Shown: positions 45,601 to 56,235 of the stretch, in pieces
How positions within the stretch are numbered: the stretch's first letter is position 1
Layout of the letters: the number at the start of each line of letters is the position of its first letter
From: Beroe forskalii
Taxonomy: Eukaryota > Ctenophora > Nuda > Beroida > Beroidae
Length of the DNA stretch: 64,000 nt
Assembly (NCBI GenBank): GCA_011033025.1
Contig: WFMF01000040.1
Location: 372,001 to 436,000, forward strand
Reading direction: 5' to 3'
The notes under the pieces: model-generated
The model's input: only the letters and a program-made list of their open reading frames with translations
Told to the model about the DNA's origin: nothing
The model's database searches: none
Program-made: the position numbers and the translations under genes

Positions 45601-48600
45601 CGAGTAAACGAATTGAAGCGTCCTGATTGGTACATTATTGTCTTAAAATCGCGTTTCTTCAGTTTAAGACAACAGATGGCGCTTTTAGTCCTCGTAAGAA
45701 AGTAATAACATAGTTGAAAATACCAATAACCAGTAATTTATGTTACGTTTTGTTATTCCAGATGATTTAATTTTAAGTACTAATAACGAGGGGCGATTGC
45801 CATTGTTAATTCATAACGATGTACGTATTCATGTCATATTATTCCTTGTAACAATAAAATTTGTGACATCTGGAATGGATTTAACATAATATAGTAGTAA
45901 TATTACAATTATATGGTTGCTTATACACAGTAACGTCTTTAGCTCGAACGAACTCGACAAAAAGCTTTGTGTCATTCGAACAACGGTACCTAAAATTAGA
46001 AAAGAATATTGCGGAATAAAAATGTTATAGTTTTAGAGTATTGGTACATGGCGCCTTGGTAGGACTGTTATTGCCCAATGGTTTCCCAAATTGCTTAAAC
46101 TCAAATCTCATCTCTGGAGTCTGGCTACAAATCTCATAGTCATATCTGGAGTCTGGCTCCATCAAGGAACTCATGGTGACACTTGGGGGTATAAGCAAAG
46201 TCATTGTCCAAAGAAATCATCATTACTGGACGCGTTTTTTGCCTCGCGTTAATTTTCCTCATTACTGGGTTCGAACGTTTGGGAAATTTGAGAAATATAA
46301 ATTTGCAAAATGGCAGATTCTTCATTAAAATGTACATGCAGTTAAACACGCGCTACAAGTAGCCATAGCAACGCGCGCAACTGCTGAATTTAACCGATCA
46401 TGTTTTTAGGGTAGATTTTTTGAACTTTCGACGTTATTTACGAAAAATCAAGAGCCTTAATCCTATGTTAGCCTTTTAGCTATGCCTTATTCTAAGTTAA
46501 GCTATTTTCTACCGCCTTGCAAAACATCGCCGCTTTTTAGCTCCATTTGTTTTGACAGCTATTCAGGAAGGCCAGTAGAAGTGTCTCTTTCCTTTTATTA
46601 AAGACTAGCAGGCCCGTTGGGCCTGCAAATATACAGCTCCCTCGGCGCTGCTACGCAGCATCTCGTCCGCAAATTTCAAACCCCCACAATTCAAGTTAAT
46701 TGAATACTTTTTTACCGCATCAAAAAATTCCAATCATATCAAAAGTTACGGAGCAACGTACTCAAAACAGCATTAAACAGAAATGAACGCGCGCGCAATT
46801 AATCTGCACGTGGAACTTTCCCATTGCGCGCGCGTTGTCATGGGGCGTGACGTACGGAGAAAAAACACAATCTGCGACTCCCATCCAGCTTTACTTGCCA
46901 TATATAGTGATATACAAGTTACTCCAAATTTTCCTGTTAAACTCACAGTCACAGAGTTACGCATATGTGTGCAGATCGCTCGATACGGAGGGCTCGATAA
47001 CCTTACATACTAACTAAACCCTTGCGCGCGCAACTCTTTTATACAGTAACTTACTGTATAAAAGAGTTGCGCGCGCAAGTGTTAGTATGTAAGGTTATCG
47101 AGCCCTCCGTATCGAGCGATCTGCACACATATGGGTTATGTACACTCTACGGTTAACCAGTCACCTCTCACTGAACCAGTTGCCTATCACTTAACCATTT
47201 GCCTATCACTTAACCAGTAACCTCTTACTGATCCGATTAACTTTCTCTAAACCAGAAACTTAACCAGTTTCTACACCCCCTTCCGCCAAGTCGCTGTTCA
47301 AGAGGTCGGGTCAGCTGATTACTCTGATACTAGTGCTGTTGGGAGCCATCATATTCTCCTACAATCCACCCATAAAACCCGTTACATTTAGGTTAGTTCT
47401 ACATTGGGATCAAATGTTAAAATTTGATAGGCGTTCACATTTTTGACAAGATGCAAGACCTTCATCACAATTTTGACGTTACTGAAGGAATTGAAGAATT
47501 GTTCAATTGTGCACGAAGTGAGAATTCAGTTCTCTCATCCTCCGATTTATTTGCTCAGGTTACCTGGAGCCCCCAAGTTGACAGGACCCTTGACCGAGAA
47601 CACGAGACTAAGATCAACTCAGCAGATACTGAAAAGCAGAATAGTGGGTCCCGAGTCCATAGCTATAGCTGAAGATGGTATGTGGATCAGTGAATCTGAC
47701 ATTGATACCTTGTCCGTGCTGCAGGGTTTAAAATTCAGTAGTGTATAGTACTACATTATGATGGTTTTTGCCATTTGCCAGCAATATTTTGTTTTCGTGT
47801 AGACTCAGACTGACCCAAAGAAGCTACAACGTTTCGTGTCCAATAAGTCCAGGTTAATGAATTGTTGACAACTAAACCCCCTATACCAGTACCCCATATT
47901 ACCTCCACTATATAAGATACCACAGGGACGCTGTACACGGGTCTAGCTAACGGTAAGATCGTGGCTGTCAGAGGTAAAGTGATAACGGAGATAGGACAGA
48001 CTGGAAGCAGCAGCTGTACTGACGAGGAGTCGTGTGGTCGACCTCTCGGACTCAGGATCCACAATGAGTCCCTCTATGTGGTCAACGCTTACAGAGGTAT
48101 TTAGTGGGAGTGCGAACATGGTTTGTGGTGAACCGATTGAAGCTGCTTCGGATGGAATATCAATTATTGGATAGCAAGCGTACTTTCGTTTTCCTATCAA
48201 AAGCTTCATCGGACTGTGCTGTGGTGTTAATTTTGGTATTCTGACAGTAACGCAGGTGTCGCGACTTCGAGAAAAGAGATTCATCGTGAAATTTCCAGTA
48301 TCACCGATCACGTACGTTCAAATTGTCGCCGCGTGGAAATTTCAGAGGGCGTTCTGACAGAACTTGCAACACCTACGCTTATCCTTACATTCTCTCAGTC
48401 TCAGATGTTCTGACTGTTACTCAATCTGTCAGGTATTCTGAGGATCCCCTTGTCGGGGGAGGGCCAGCAGCTCCTGGTAGTGAACATGAAGGATGAAGCT
48501 ATCAGACTCAACAACATACAGACTCGTTTCCTAAACGACCTCGACATCTCAAAAGCTGGTTAGTTATGTGAGACAGGGGTGAAGGCTTCTTTGGATGAAG

Positions 48601-49594
48601 ATCCAAGCCACTGTTAGTTACTCATACTCTAGAATCTGGTTTGTGGGGTTAAACCAAGTAATTTTATTAATTTCTAACTTAGTAACTTATACCTTCCTAC
48701 ATTTTAAGTTATAACTTCGTGCATTCTAAATGATATCTTTCCCGTACGGAGTGTCTGACGCTCTCTACCCCCCTTATTCCTTGGCAGGTGTGATCTACTT
48801 CACGGACTCCTCGTCTAGACACACCCGGGAGTACAATATCTACGAGTTCCTGGAGGGAGGAGCTCACGGAACTCTCTTCTCCTACGACCTCGTTACTCTG
48901 CAGATCAAGTAGGTGCAGGATCGCTGTACGTTGTGTGTGGTTCTTTGATAAATTAGTTGGAGAAATATATGATTTTTTTTGAGAATTTCATAGATAAAAT
49001 ATTCCACCAATAGATGACAACAGCGGCATTGATTTCTGAAATTCATGCCTGAGTTGAAATACTGCTAAACACACTGACACCACCTCCATCAAGGTGCTGA
49101 TATCGGGTCTACACTTCCCTAACGGCGTGCAGCTGGCACCGGATGAGAGCTACGTGCTCGTGACAGAAACCACCCGAGCTCGGATTGTCCGGTACTGGCT
49201 GAAGGGCGAGAAAGCTGGTTCGTGGGACTACTTCGCCATCAACCTGCCCGGATACCCGGACAACATCCGGGAGCGGGAGAGTGGCGGCTACTGGCTGGGT
49301 ATCGCCGCTATCCGGCGCCACCCCTTCTCCCTGCTGGACTCGTTAGCGCCCCACCCCCAAATCAGAGCGGCGCTCACTAAAGTGATCCCGCACGTGTTCC
49401 TGCGCCTCATGGCCTCGCAGTACGGCATGATACTCGTGCTGGACGAGTTCGGGAACATCCTGGACTCCCTGCAGGATCCCGGAGGGCAAGTGATCCTGTC
49501 CTCCTCTGAAGTAGCCGAGCACAAGGGAACCCTGTATATCGGTTCCTATCACGCGAACTTTATAGGGAAGCTCAGTCTCAAAGTAGAGTACTGA
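42644..49594 (+). CDS. APMAP: Adipocyte plasma membrane-associated protein (strictosidine synthase-like beta-propeller)
   Basis: Type II membrane protein with an arylesterase-like six-bladed propeller. Exons: 42644-42796 (first exon, less sure), 47291-47391, 47559-47677, 47926-48096, 48433-48558, 48788-48908 and 49094-49594 (TGA). About 430 residues against roughly 416 in human. Exon 2 holds the membrane helix (LITLILVLLGAIIFSY). Family landmarks follow: VGPESIAIAEDG, CGRPLGLRIHNESLYVVNAY, RFLNDLDIS, VIYFTDSSS, HGTLFSYDLVTLQIK, LHFPNGVQLAPDESYVLVTE, LPGYPDNIRERESGGYWLG and LYIGSYHANFIGKLSL. Introns 2-5 fit canonical phase. The exon 6/7 junction needs LQIK joined to VLISG, but the only AG (49092-49093) leaves one base too few; ATCAAG is repeated at both ends. 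A missing G at 48909 would repair it. Intron 1 (4.5 kb) carries many mobile elements. Confidence 0.9.
43696..43947 (-). mobile_element. Helitron-like non-autonomous element with long inverted arms
   Basis: On the minus strand the right-hand end reads CAGGCCCAACGGGCCTG (hairpin), then CTAG followed by T, the typical Helitron 3' end. The other end begins TCGTCACCAAAACCG after an A, fitting A/T insertion. The 5' half is an inverted repeat pairing ACCAAAACCGTTGGACGGTT with AACCGTCCAACGGTTTTGGT and GCGGGGGTTA-type sequence, with arms of about 55 bp. Non-coding, in APMAP intron 1. Confidence 0.55.
43948..46604. other. APMAP intron 1 middle part; no gene
   Basis: Contains diverged duplicated blocks: CTTCCC..ATAGCCTATAA with GATGACGTCAT appears near 44818-44880 and 45193-45260. 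There is also a CCACGTAACTTGCCC-type repeat near 43975-44075, CACGTGCATTAGTCGTATTT blocks near 44205 and 44345, and a CG-rich hairpin near 45440-45480. No exon was recognised. Confidence 0.5.
44489..44728. repeat. GTTATTCGGACCCCC array, period about 15
   Basis: Sixteen or so copies of GTTATTCGGACCCCC or GTTATTCGGACCCC with only small length and base variation, so it is probably young. Confidence 0.92.
46605..46910 (-). mobile_element. Helitron-like non-autonomous element
   Basis: Minus-strand 3' end: hairpin CAGGCCCAACGGGCCTG then CTAG and host T (CTAG complement at 46605-46608). Minus-strand 5' end: TCACTATATATGGCAAGT after host A at 46910/46911. About 306 bp. The 3' hairpin is identical to that of the 43696 element, but the interior differs and includes the GCGCGCG-rich stretch near 46785-46835. 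Confidence 0.65.
46962..47133. repeat. 172-bp near-perfect palindrome in APMAP intron 1
   Basis: Arms of about 83 bp, from CATATGTGTGCAGATCGCTC to CTTTTATACAGTAA on the left, mirrored by TTACTGTATAAAAG to GAGCGATCTGCACACATATG on the right. There is one small asymmetry (TAAACCC against GTG). The centre lies near 47050. It would form a long stem in RNA or DNA and resembles a fold-back MITE. Confidence 0.85.
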
Positions 49595-50399
49595 GCCAGA
49601 ATGCTAACTACTATAATTTCCGGCACCGATTTGAGAATAACTGATTTTTGATCATGTTCTCAGATAATCTCTATAAACTTGTATATGTTTTTGTCGATTA
49701 CACTGTAAACCTGTCCCTACCACTTTCAGTAAATTAAACTATTTAAAATCTTTTTAAAATTGAAGATTTTGCTCTCAGATGAGCCACAATGGCTTCAGGC
49801 ATGATGTTTTGGTTATGCAGTCCTATGGACGGAATTTGCACGGAACATTTAATTGTTTTATTTATTTTGATACTCATTCTCAATGTTGAGGGCGATTAAC
49901 CACCCTTGACCACTAAAACTCAAAAACGACCTGTTCGGTACAAAACCAGCAGAATCACCCGACATCACTCTGCACTCAATGATTTTGCAGTTATTCGCCT
50001 ATATTTGGCTTGTTTCGTTTTTTTTCCACATTTTCATGAATTTTTGGTCGTGTTTTCTGAATGTTCAAAATTTAAGTAAATGGGCAGTTTTGTACTTTTC
50101 GAAAAATCAAGCTTTTCAAGCACTGAAATGGCCCGCCACAGGTTGTTTCGGGTCGTTCCACTCCGATTCGGGCCGTATAGGGAGGGTTCAATCCTATTGT
50201 TGGTTAGTTTCAACTCTTAGTATCAACATTCAACTTGTAGTGTCAACAGCTTTCTTTAATCTTTTTAATGTCAATTTTTAAATAATAATCGTTGCCTGTG
50301 ATTCATTATCTCTTTTCATATACGTTGCTAAATTAGCCGCTTATCGCAACTTGTTGAGTTTGCTAGTTCGATTATACAAGTAGCCTTTATACTTGTATA
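49595..50399. other. APMAP 3' UTR and spacer
   Basis: No gene recognised. A short open frame at 49979-50281 is AT-rich and lacks features. Confidence 0.5.
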
Positions 50400-51263
50400 A
50401 TGAGTGGTGATCAAAGTCCCGTGCCCTATGGTGCGGGTGAAGCTTCCCTGCTGTGGATCGGAGGAGTGAAGAAAGTAATCGGAGTGTGCACAAGTTTCGA
50501 AGCGGCAGATTCTCACGTTATATCCCAGTTGAAAAGCTACCTTACTCGTGAGAGGAAGGACGTTGCAGTACACCTCATGACAGAGGCCATGGGCATCATC
50601 TTGAAGCAGAACGAGCTGATCAGAAGTTTGAAACGCTCTGTGAAGACACAAAATGAAAAGACAATTGAGTTGCAGGAGGAACTTCTAGATTTGAATAGCG
50701 AGTCTGAGAACTCAATGAAGAGCAAGATCAGCCAAGCCATCACTGAGTCTGTGTCTGACACCGTGAATGAGATAAAGTCCTACAGTTCTGCTGTATCAAG
50801 CAACCAGGCGACCATCAGTCCGAAGTCTCTCCAGGTAGCAGTCAAGACAGTGATGGAAGAAGAGGACCGAATGAGAAACGTGATAGTTTTTGGTCTTGAG
50901 GAGACACAGGGCGAAGCTTTGGAAGAAAAAGTCAGGGCAGTGTTTGAGGAGCTTGGCGAGAAGCTGAAACACGAGAGCAGCAGGATTGGAATGAGGAAGC
51001 AAGGAGTTTCGAGACCAGTCAAGGTGAAGCTAAGGAACGGAGCAGCAGCGCAGCAGATCCTCAGAAAGAGTTCAGAACTGAAAAAATCAGCAAGGTTCAC
51101 GAGGGTGTTTCTGTGTCCAGGACGGTCTGAGGAGGAACGAGAGGTTCAGAGGAAGCTGGTGGTGGAACTTAGGAAGAAGATCGCGGAGGAGCCACACAAG
51201 TCCCACGTCATCAGGGACGGGACAATCACTTCGAGAATTAGGACTGTGGGTAGGAGTGGCTAA
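50400..51263 (+). CDS. Intact ORF1-like protein of a non-LTR retrotransposon
   Basis: Uninterrupted 287-codon frame in a single exon. The N-terminal third is helical and charged, with coiled-coil character (LKRSVKTQNEKTIELQEELL). Next comes the segment typical of LINE ORF1 proteins in animals: RMRNVIVFGLEETQGEALEE, a RIGMRKQGVSRPVKVKLRNG stretch, then ILRKSSELKKS, FTRVFLCPGRSEEEREVQRK and a basic C-terminus. Such proteins bind RNA and chaperone nucleic acid. No ORF2 follows; a 19-bp array starts about 420 bp downstream. Options are a 3'-deleted LINE copy, an ORF1-only element, or a co-opted gene. Identification rests on family pattern only. Confidence 0.65.
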   Translation: MSGDQSPVPYGAGEASLLWIGGVKKVIGVCTSFEAADSHVISQLKSYLTRERKDVAVHLMTEAMGIILKQNELIRSLKRSVKTQNEKTIELQEELLDLNSESENSMKSKISQAITESVSDTVNEIKSYSSAVSSNQATISPKSLQVAVKTVMEEEDRMRNVIVFGLEETQGEALEEKVRAVFEELGEKLKHESSRIGMRKQGVSRPVKVKLRNGAAAQQILRKSSELKKSARFTRVFLCPGRSEEEREVQRKLVVELRKKIAEEPHKSHVIRDGTITSRIRTVGRSG

Positions 51264-51682
51264 TTTGCGTCGTATATCCATCATCTCACAAATCCTTTTA
51301 GATGTTTAGAAATTTGAGCTGATTTAAGTTTTTCGCAAAAGTGGTCACACATAAACTTAATTGTTTTTGCACCATTTTTCTGAAAGTTTCAGTTTGATAT
51401 GTATCAAATTTAGGGGACAATTTTAAGAAATATTTGAAGATTTGTGGGTTTTATATTGATAAGTACTCTGTAAATTTCTTTAGTCACTGCCCATAAAAGA
51501 GGCAACGCCCCTAAGGAGGTGGTTCCAATCAATCAAAAAATCAAAAATCGATAGTTACCTATTTATTGTCGATTCGTTTGATTACATATAGGCACAGTAT
51601 TTTGAATTTGAATTGTGAAATTTCGTTTATTCGATATTCTTCAAACAATTTCATGTTTGATTGCAAACTCCCGTCTACACCT
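51264..51682. other. Spacer between the ORF1-like gene and array D
   Basis: AT-rich, no gene recognised. Confidence 0.5.
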
Positions 51683-52935
51683 TAGCTTTGCTAAGCGATT
51701 ATCGCTTTCTTAGGTGATTATCGCTTTAATAGCCGATTTTCGCTTTGCTTAGCGATTTTCGCTTTGCTAAGAAAGTAAGCAATTATCGCTTTGCTAAGCA
51801 ATTATCGCTTTGCTAATCAATTTCCATTGACCATTGTCGCTCTCCAAGCGATAATATTTATCGCTTTTTCAACCGATTGTCGCCTTTTGAAGTGATTGTC
51901 GGTTTTCTAAGCGAATGTCGCTTTTCAAATTCTAAGCGGTTATCGCTTTGCTAAGCGGTTATCGCTTTGCTAAGCGATCATCGCTTTGCTAAGTGATTAT
52001 TGCTTAGCTAAGCGATCATCGCTTTGCTAAGTGATTATTGCTTTGCTAAGAGATTATTTCTTTACTAAGTGATTATTGCTTTGCTAAGCGGTTATCGCTT
52101 TGCTAAGCGATCATCGCTTTGCTAAGCGATCATCGCTTTGCTAAGCGATCATCGCTTTGCTAAGCGATCATCGCTTTGCTAAGCGATCATCGCTTTGCTA
52201 AGCGGTTATCGCTTTGCTAAGCGGTTATCGCTTTGCTAAGCGGTTATCGCTTTGCTAAACGGTTATCGCTTTGCTAAGCGGTTATCGCTTTGCTAAGCGG
52301 TTATCGCTTTGCTGAGCGGTTATCGCTTTGCTGAGCGGTTATCGCTTTGCTGAGCGGTTATCGCTTTGCTAAGCGGTTATCGCTTTGCTGAGCGGTTATC
52401 GCTTTGCTAAGCGGTTATCGCTTTGTTAAGCGGTTATCACTTTGTTAAGCGGTTATCGCTTTGTTAAGCGGTTATCGATTTGCTAAGCGGTTATCGATTT
52501 GCTAAGCGGTTATCGCTTTGCTAAGCGGTTATCGCTTTGCTAAGCGATCATCGCTTTGCTAAGCGGTTGTCGCTTTGCTAAGCGGTTATCGCTTTGCTAA
52601 GCGGTTATCGCTTTGCTAAGCGGTTACCGCTTTGCTAAGCGGTTATCGCTTTGCTGAGCGGTTACTGCTTTGCTAAGCGGTTATCGCTTTGCTGAGCGGT
52701 TATTGCTTTGCTAAGCGGTTATCGCTTTGCTAAGCGGTTTTCGCTTTGCTAAGTGGTTATCGCTTTGCTAAGCGGTTTTCGCTTTGCTAAGTGGTTATGG
52801 CTTTGCTAAGCGGTTATCGTTTTGCTAAGCGGTTATCGTTTTGCTAAGCGGTTATCGTTTTGCTAAGCGGTTATCGCTTTGCTAAGCGGTTATCGCTTTG
52901 CTAAACGGTTGTCGCTTTGCTAAACGGTTATTGGC
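51683..52935. repeat. 19-bp array D (GGTTATCGCTTTGCTAAGC)
   Basis: About 65 tandem copies of the 19-bp unit GGTTATCGCTTTGCTAAGC, highly uniform from 52080 on and more diverged at the left. Many units carry AAGCGAT and ATCGCTT, so each unit boundary is a small palindrome (AAGCGATNATCGCTT). Confidence 0.95.
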
Positions 52936-53879
52936 CGTTGACAGTCTCCGGCCCCGTGAAAATTCAGCGCGCTGACGCAAGCCGCTCCACGACTATAGGT
53001 ATAAGTGTACAAATGTGGCCGTCCAATTCAAAATATGGAACGGAAGTTGAAACGTTGCGCGCGCACGGGGTTTGTACTTTGTCTGACGTCGTCAGGCCGT
53101 TATTTCAAATTTTCGCGCGGGGTCAGGCAACGCCTGACATTGACAACACTAACATCCGACAACAAACTGAGAAAGGTGTACGGTACACCGTTTGAACATA
53201 AACTTAAAGCACGCTCGCGTCGTAGGATGTTTACCTTGTCAGATCATTATTTCATTATTTCGCGCGCCCGCCGAAGGCGAATGGGTCAGACAACGTCTGA
53301 CAAACCTTACCCTTGCGCGCGGCGCAACGTTCCACATTTGGACGTCACTTTGCGCCTTCCGCAACAAGTCAGAAGAAAGGCGCCCGTAACGTTCTTCGGT
53401 CGATCGAATGGAATTGGTCGATCGATCAACTTCATTTGATCAATCGACGGACGTTGCCCCGTCTATTTCTTCTGACTGGATGGCTATCAGGCGAGGTTGC
53501 AAAGTGACGAGGCGAGGTTGCAAAGTGACGTCCAAATGTGGAACGTTGCGCCGCGCGCGAGGGTAGGGTAACATCCTACGCGCGCCGAAGGCGTAGGGGT
53601 CAGACAACGTCTGACAAAAAATCTTTGAGCTAGTAGGGAAACAACTAAATATTGCTCATTTAAGCACGATTCAAGTAAGTAAGACGCATCATTCGTTCCA
53701 ATGAAGTTGATCGATCGACCAATTCCATTCGATCGACCGACGAACGTTACGGGCGCCAAAGGGACGGACATCGCCCGTCGACCCATCAGCCATCCAGTCA
53801 GAAAAAATCATGGGTCTGACGACGCTTTGAAAATCAACTTTTGACTTTAAAACCGAAAGTTAGTAATATAATAGTACCC
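52936..53879. repeat. GC-rich mosaic of repeated and inverted blocks
   Basis: GCGCAACGTTCCACATTTGG (about 53320-53340) recurs inverted as CCAAATGTGGAACGTTGCGC (about 53532-53552). A GGTCGATCGATC-type block near 53400-53440 recurs inverted near 53700-53750. CGCCGAAGGCG then GGGTCAGACAACGTCTGACA occurs twice in direct orientation (about 53270 and 53583). The block order is not a simple hairpin, so the region has been rearranged or is a nest of MITEs. Open frames here follow the GC composition. Confidence 0.7.
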
Positions 53880-55120
53880 ATTTTAAAATTAAAAGCGGCT
53901 ATCGCATCGATTTTTAAACTTTAAAGCGACTATCACTTACATTTTTAAAACGACCATCGCTTTCATTTTCAAAAGCGATTATCCTTTCAAAAGCGATTAT
54001 CCCTTTCAAAAGCGACTATTGCTTTCGAAAGCGACTAGGACTATAGCTTTCGAAAGCGACTAGGACTATTGCTTTCAAAATCAAAAGCGACTATTGCTTT
54101 CGAAATCGAAAGCGAATATCGCTTCCCAAAGCGACAATCGCTTCCGATACTGAATATCGCTTCCGATACTGAATATCGCTTTCAAAAGCGAATATCGCTT
54201 TCAAAAGCGAATATCGCTTCCAAAAGCGGCCATCGCTTTCAAAAGTTGCCATCGCTTTCAAGTGGCTATCGCTTTCAAAAGCGGCCATCGCTTTCAAAAG
54301 CGGCTATCGCTCTCAAAAGCGGCTATCGCTTTCAAAAGTGGCCATCGCTTTCAAAAGCGGCTATCGCTTTCATAAGCGGCTATAACTTTCGAAAGCGACT
54401 ATCGCTTTCAAAAGTGGCTATCGCTTTCAAAAGCGGCTGTCTCTTCCAAAAGCGGCTATCGCTTTCAAAAGCGGCCATCGTTTTGAAAAGCGGCTATCGC
54501 TTTCAAAAGTGGCTATCGCTTTCAAAAGCAACTACCGCTTTCAGAAGCGATTTTCACTTTCGAAAGCAACTATCGCTTTCAAACGCAATTATTGCTCTCA
54601 AAAGCAATAATTACTTTCTAAAGCGACTTTAGCTGTCATTTTCAAAAACGACTATCTGTCTTAAAAACACATATCGCTCCTAAAAGCAACTATCGCTCTT
54701 AAAGCGACTATCGCTCTTAAAAGCTACTATCGCTCTTAAAAGCGACGATCGCTCTTAAAAGCGACTATCGCTCTTAAAAGCGACTATCGCTCTTAAAAGC
54801 GACGATCGCTCTTAAAAGTGACGATCACTCTTAAAAGCGACGATCGCTCTTAAAAGCTACGATCGCTCTTAAAAGCAACTATCGCTCTTAAAAGCTACTA
54901 TCGCTCTTAAAAGCGACGATCGCTCTTAAAAGCGACGATCGCTCTTAAAAGCGACGATCGCTCTTAAAGGCGACTATCGCTCTTAAAAGCGACGATCGCT
55001 CTTAAAAGCTACGATCGCTCTTAAAAGCGACGATCGCTCTTAAAAGCGACGATCGCTCTTAAAAGCGACGATCGCTCTTAAAAGCGACGATCGCTCTTAA
55101 AAGCGACTATCGCTCTTAAA
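53880..55120. repeat. 19-bp array E (AAGCGACTATCGCTTTCAA and variants)
   Basis: Left half units read GCGGCTATCGCTTTCAAAA; right half units read GCGACGATCGCTCTTAAAA. The unit is 19 bp throughout and shares the AGCG..ATCGCT palindromic core with array D. A 187-codon open frame (54069-54632) arises because 19-bp units cycle through all three frames; it encodes a repetitive SKAAIAFKSGYRFQ-type peptide and is not taken as a gene. Confidence 0.92.
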
Positions 55121-55989
55121 AGGGGGACCCAACGATCTTTTATGCCCCACTATCTAGGGCTCTTTTCAGATTATTTATATCCTTTGGAGCCTAAAAGAGC
55201 CCTAGACTGGAATTGTTTTAGGGGCCATCCATAAAGGACGTCCGCAATGAGGGGGGAGGGGGGAGTCTGACCAATGCGGACGTTTGCGGACATAGGGGGG
55301 AGGGGGGTGTTTTGCCAAATGCGGACGTCCGGAATTTTTGGAAATTTTGGTCGATTTGACGGTTATTTCACAAGAAAATCGTGAAATTTCGGGCCCAGAA
55401 TGATGACTAAAAGATTTTTAAGAAAAATGCGGACGTCCTGGGGGGAGGGAGGGGTTTCTGAAATGCGGACGTTTGCGGACAAGGGGGAGGGAGGGGTCTA
55501 AAATGCTCGAAATTTTGCGGACGTCCTTTTTGGATGGCCCCTTAATGATCGATTGTATAGCCCCATTTAGTCAAAATAGTAAATACCATTTATATAGTCT
55601 GATTAAGTGGTTTCCTCAATGAGGCATTAGTATTTTAACAATCCAGTATGATTTGAAGATTTGAGGACGCTATGGCTATTGATTCTACTTCTAGACAACT
55701 GATCTAGGAAACTGTTTAAAGGGCTCTTTAGGGCCCCATTTTCTAGGGCTCTTTCAGGTCACTTTTATTCTCTGGAGCCCTACAAAAAATTTGATCGAAT
55801 TTTTTCTCTAAAATGCAAGTAACCCAAAAATAAAGTGATTAGATGATATTTCAATAAATAATAATTGTTTGAAGACGTTATTAAGGCAATAGAGCCGACG
55901 AAATGTAATATTTTAACCCCAAAGGCCCTTTTGGGCCCCACTTTCTAGGGCTCTTTTCGGATTTTCAATATCCTCGGGCCTAAAAGAGC
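55121..55989. other. Spacer with TTTTAGGCTCC-type inverted blocks
   Basis: CCCCACTATCTAGGGCTCTTTTCAG near 55146 and related TCTAGGGCTCTTT blocks near 55742 and 55945 are three diverged copies of one repeat. The Harbinger-like element lies between the first two. No gene. Confidence 0.55.
55221..55541. mobile_element. PIF/Harbinger-like MITE
   Basis: Terminal inverted repeats GGGGCCATCCATAAAGGACG (then TCCGCAA) and its mirror, with one or two mismatches. Target duplication TTA at 55218-55220 and 55542-55544, the TWA type of PIF/Harbinger. Length 321 bp. The interior has GGGGGGAGGGG tracts and further ATGCGGACGT blocks in both orientations, and no coding sequence. Confidence 0.75.
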
Positions 55990-56235
55990 GTTGCCCCCCC
56001 CCTCTTAAAACCGACTCTCGTTCTTAAAAGCGACTATCGTTCTTAAAAGCGACTATCGCTTTTAAAAGCGACTATCGTTCTTAAAAGCGACTATCGCTTT
56101 TAAAAGCGACTATCGTTCTTAAAAGCGACTATCGCTCTTAAAAGCGACTATCGCTCTTAAGAGCGACTATTTCTCTTAAATCGACTTCTGCCGTTAAAAA
56201 CGACTATCCCTTTTAAAAAGCGACCATCGCACGTA
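55990..56235. repeat. Detached part of 19-bp array E
   Basis: About twelve further units of AAAAGCGACTATCGTTCTT and variants, separated from the main array by about 0.9 kb. Confidence 0.9.

Noticed and set aside
53005-53439. 144-codon frame in the GC-rich mosaic
   Set aside because: It overlaps inverted repeat blocks and other open frames in the same GC-rich stretch; no domain and no splice context.
52936-53879. Simple long hairpin
   Set aside because: The inverted blocks occur in the order A, B, A', B', which cannot fold as a single stem.
54069-54632. 187-codon open frame in array E
   Set aside because: The 19-bp unit cycles through all frames without stops; the peptide is a periodic SKA..IAFKSGYRF repeat created by the array.
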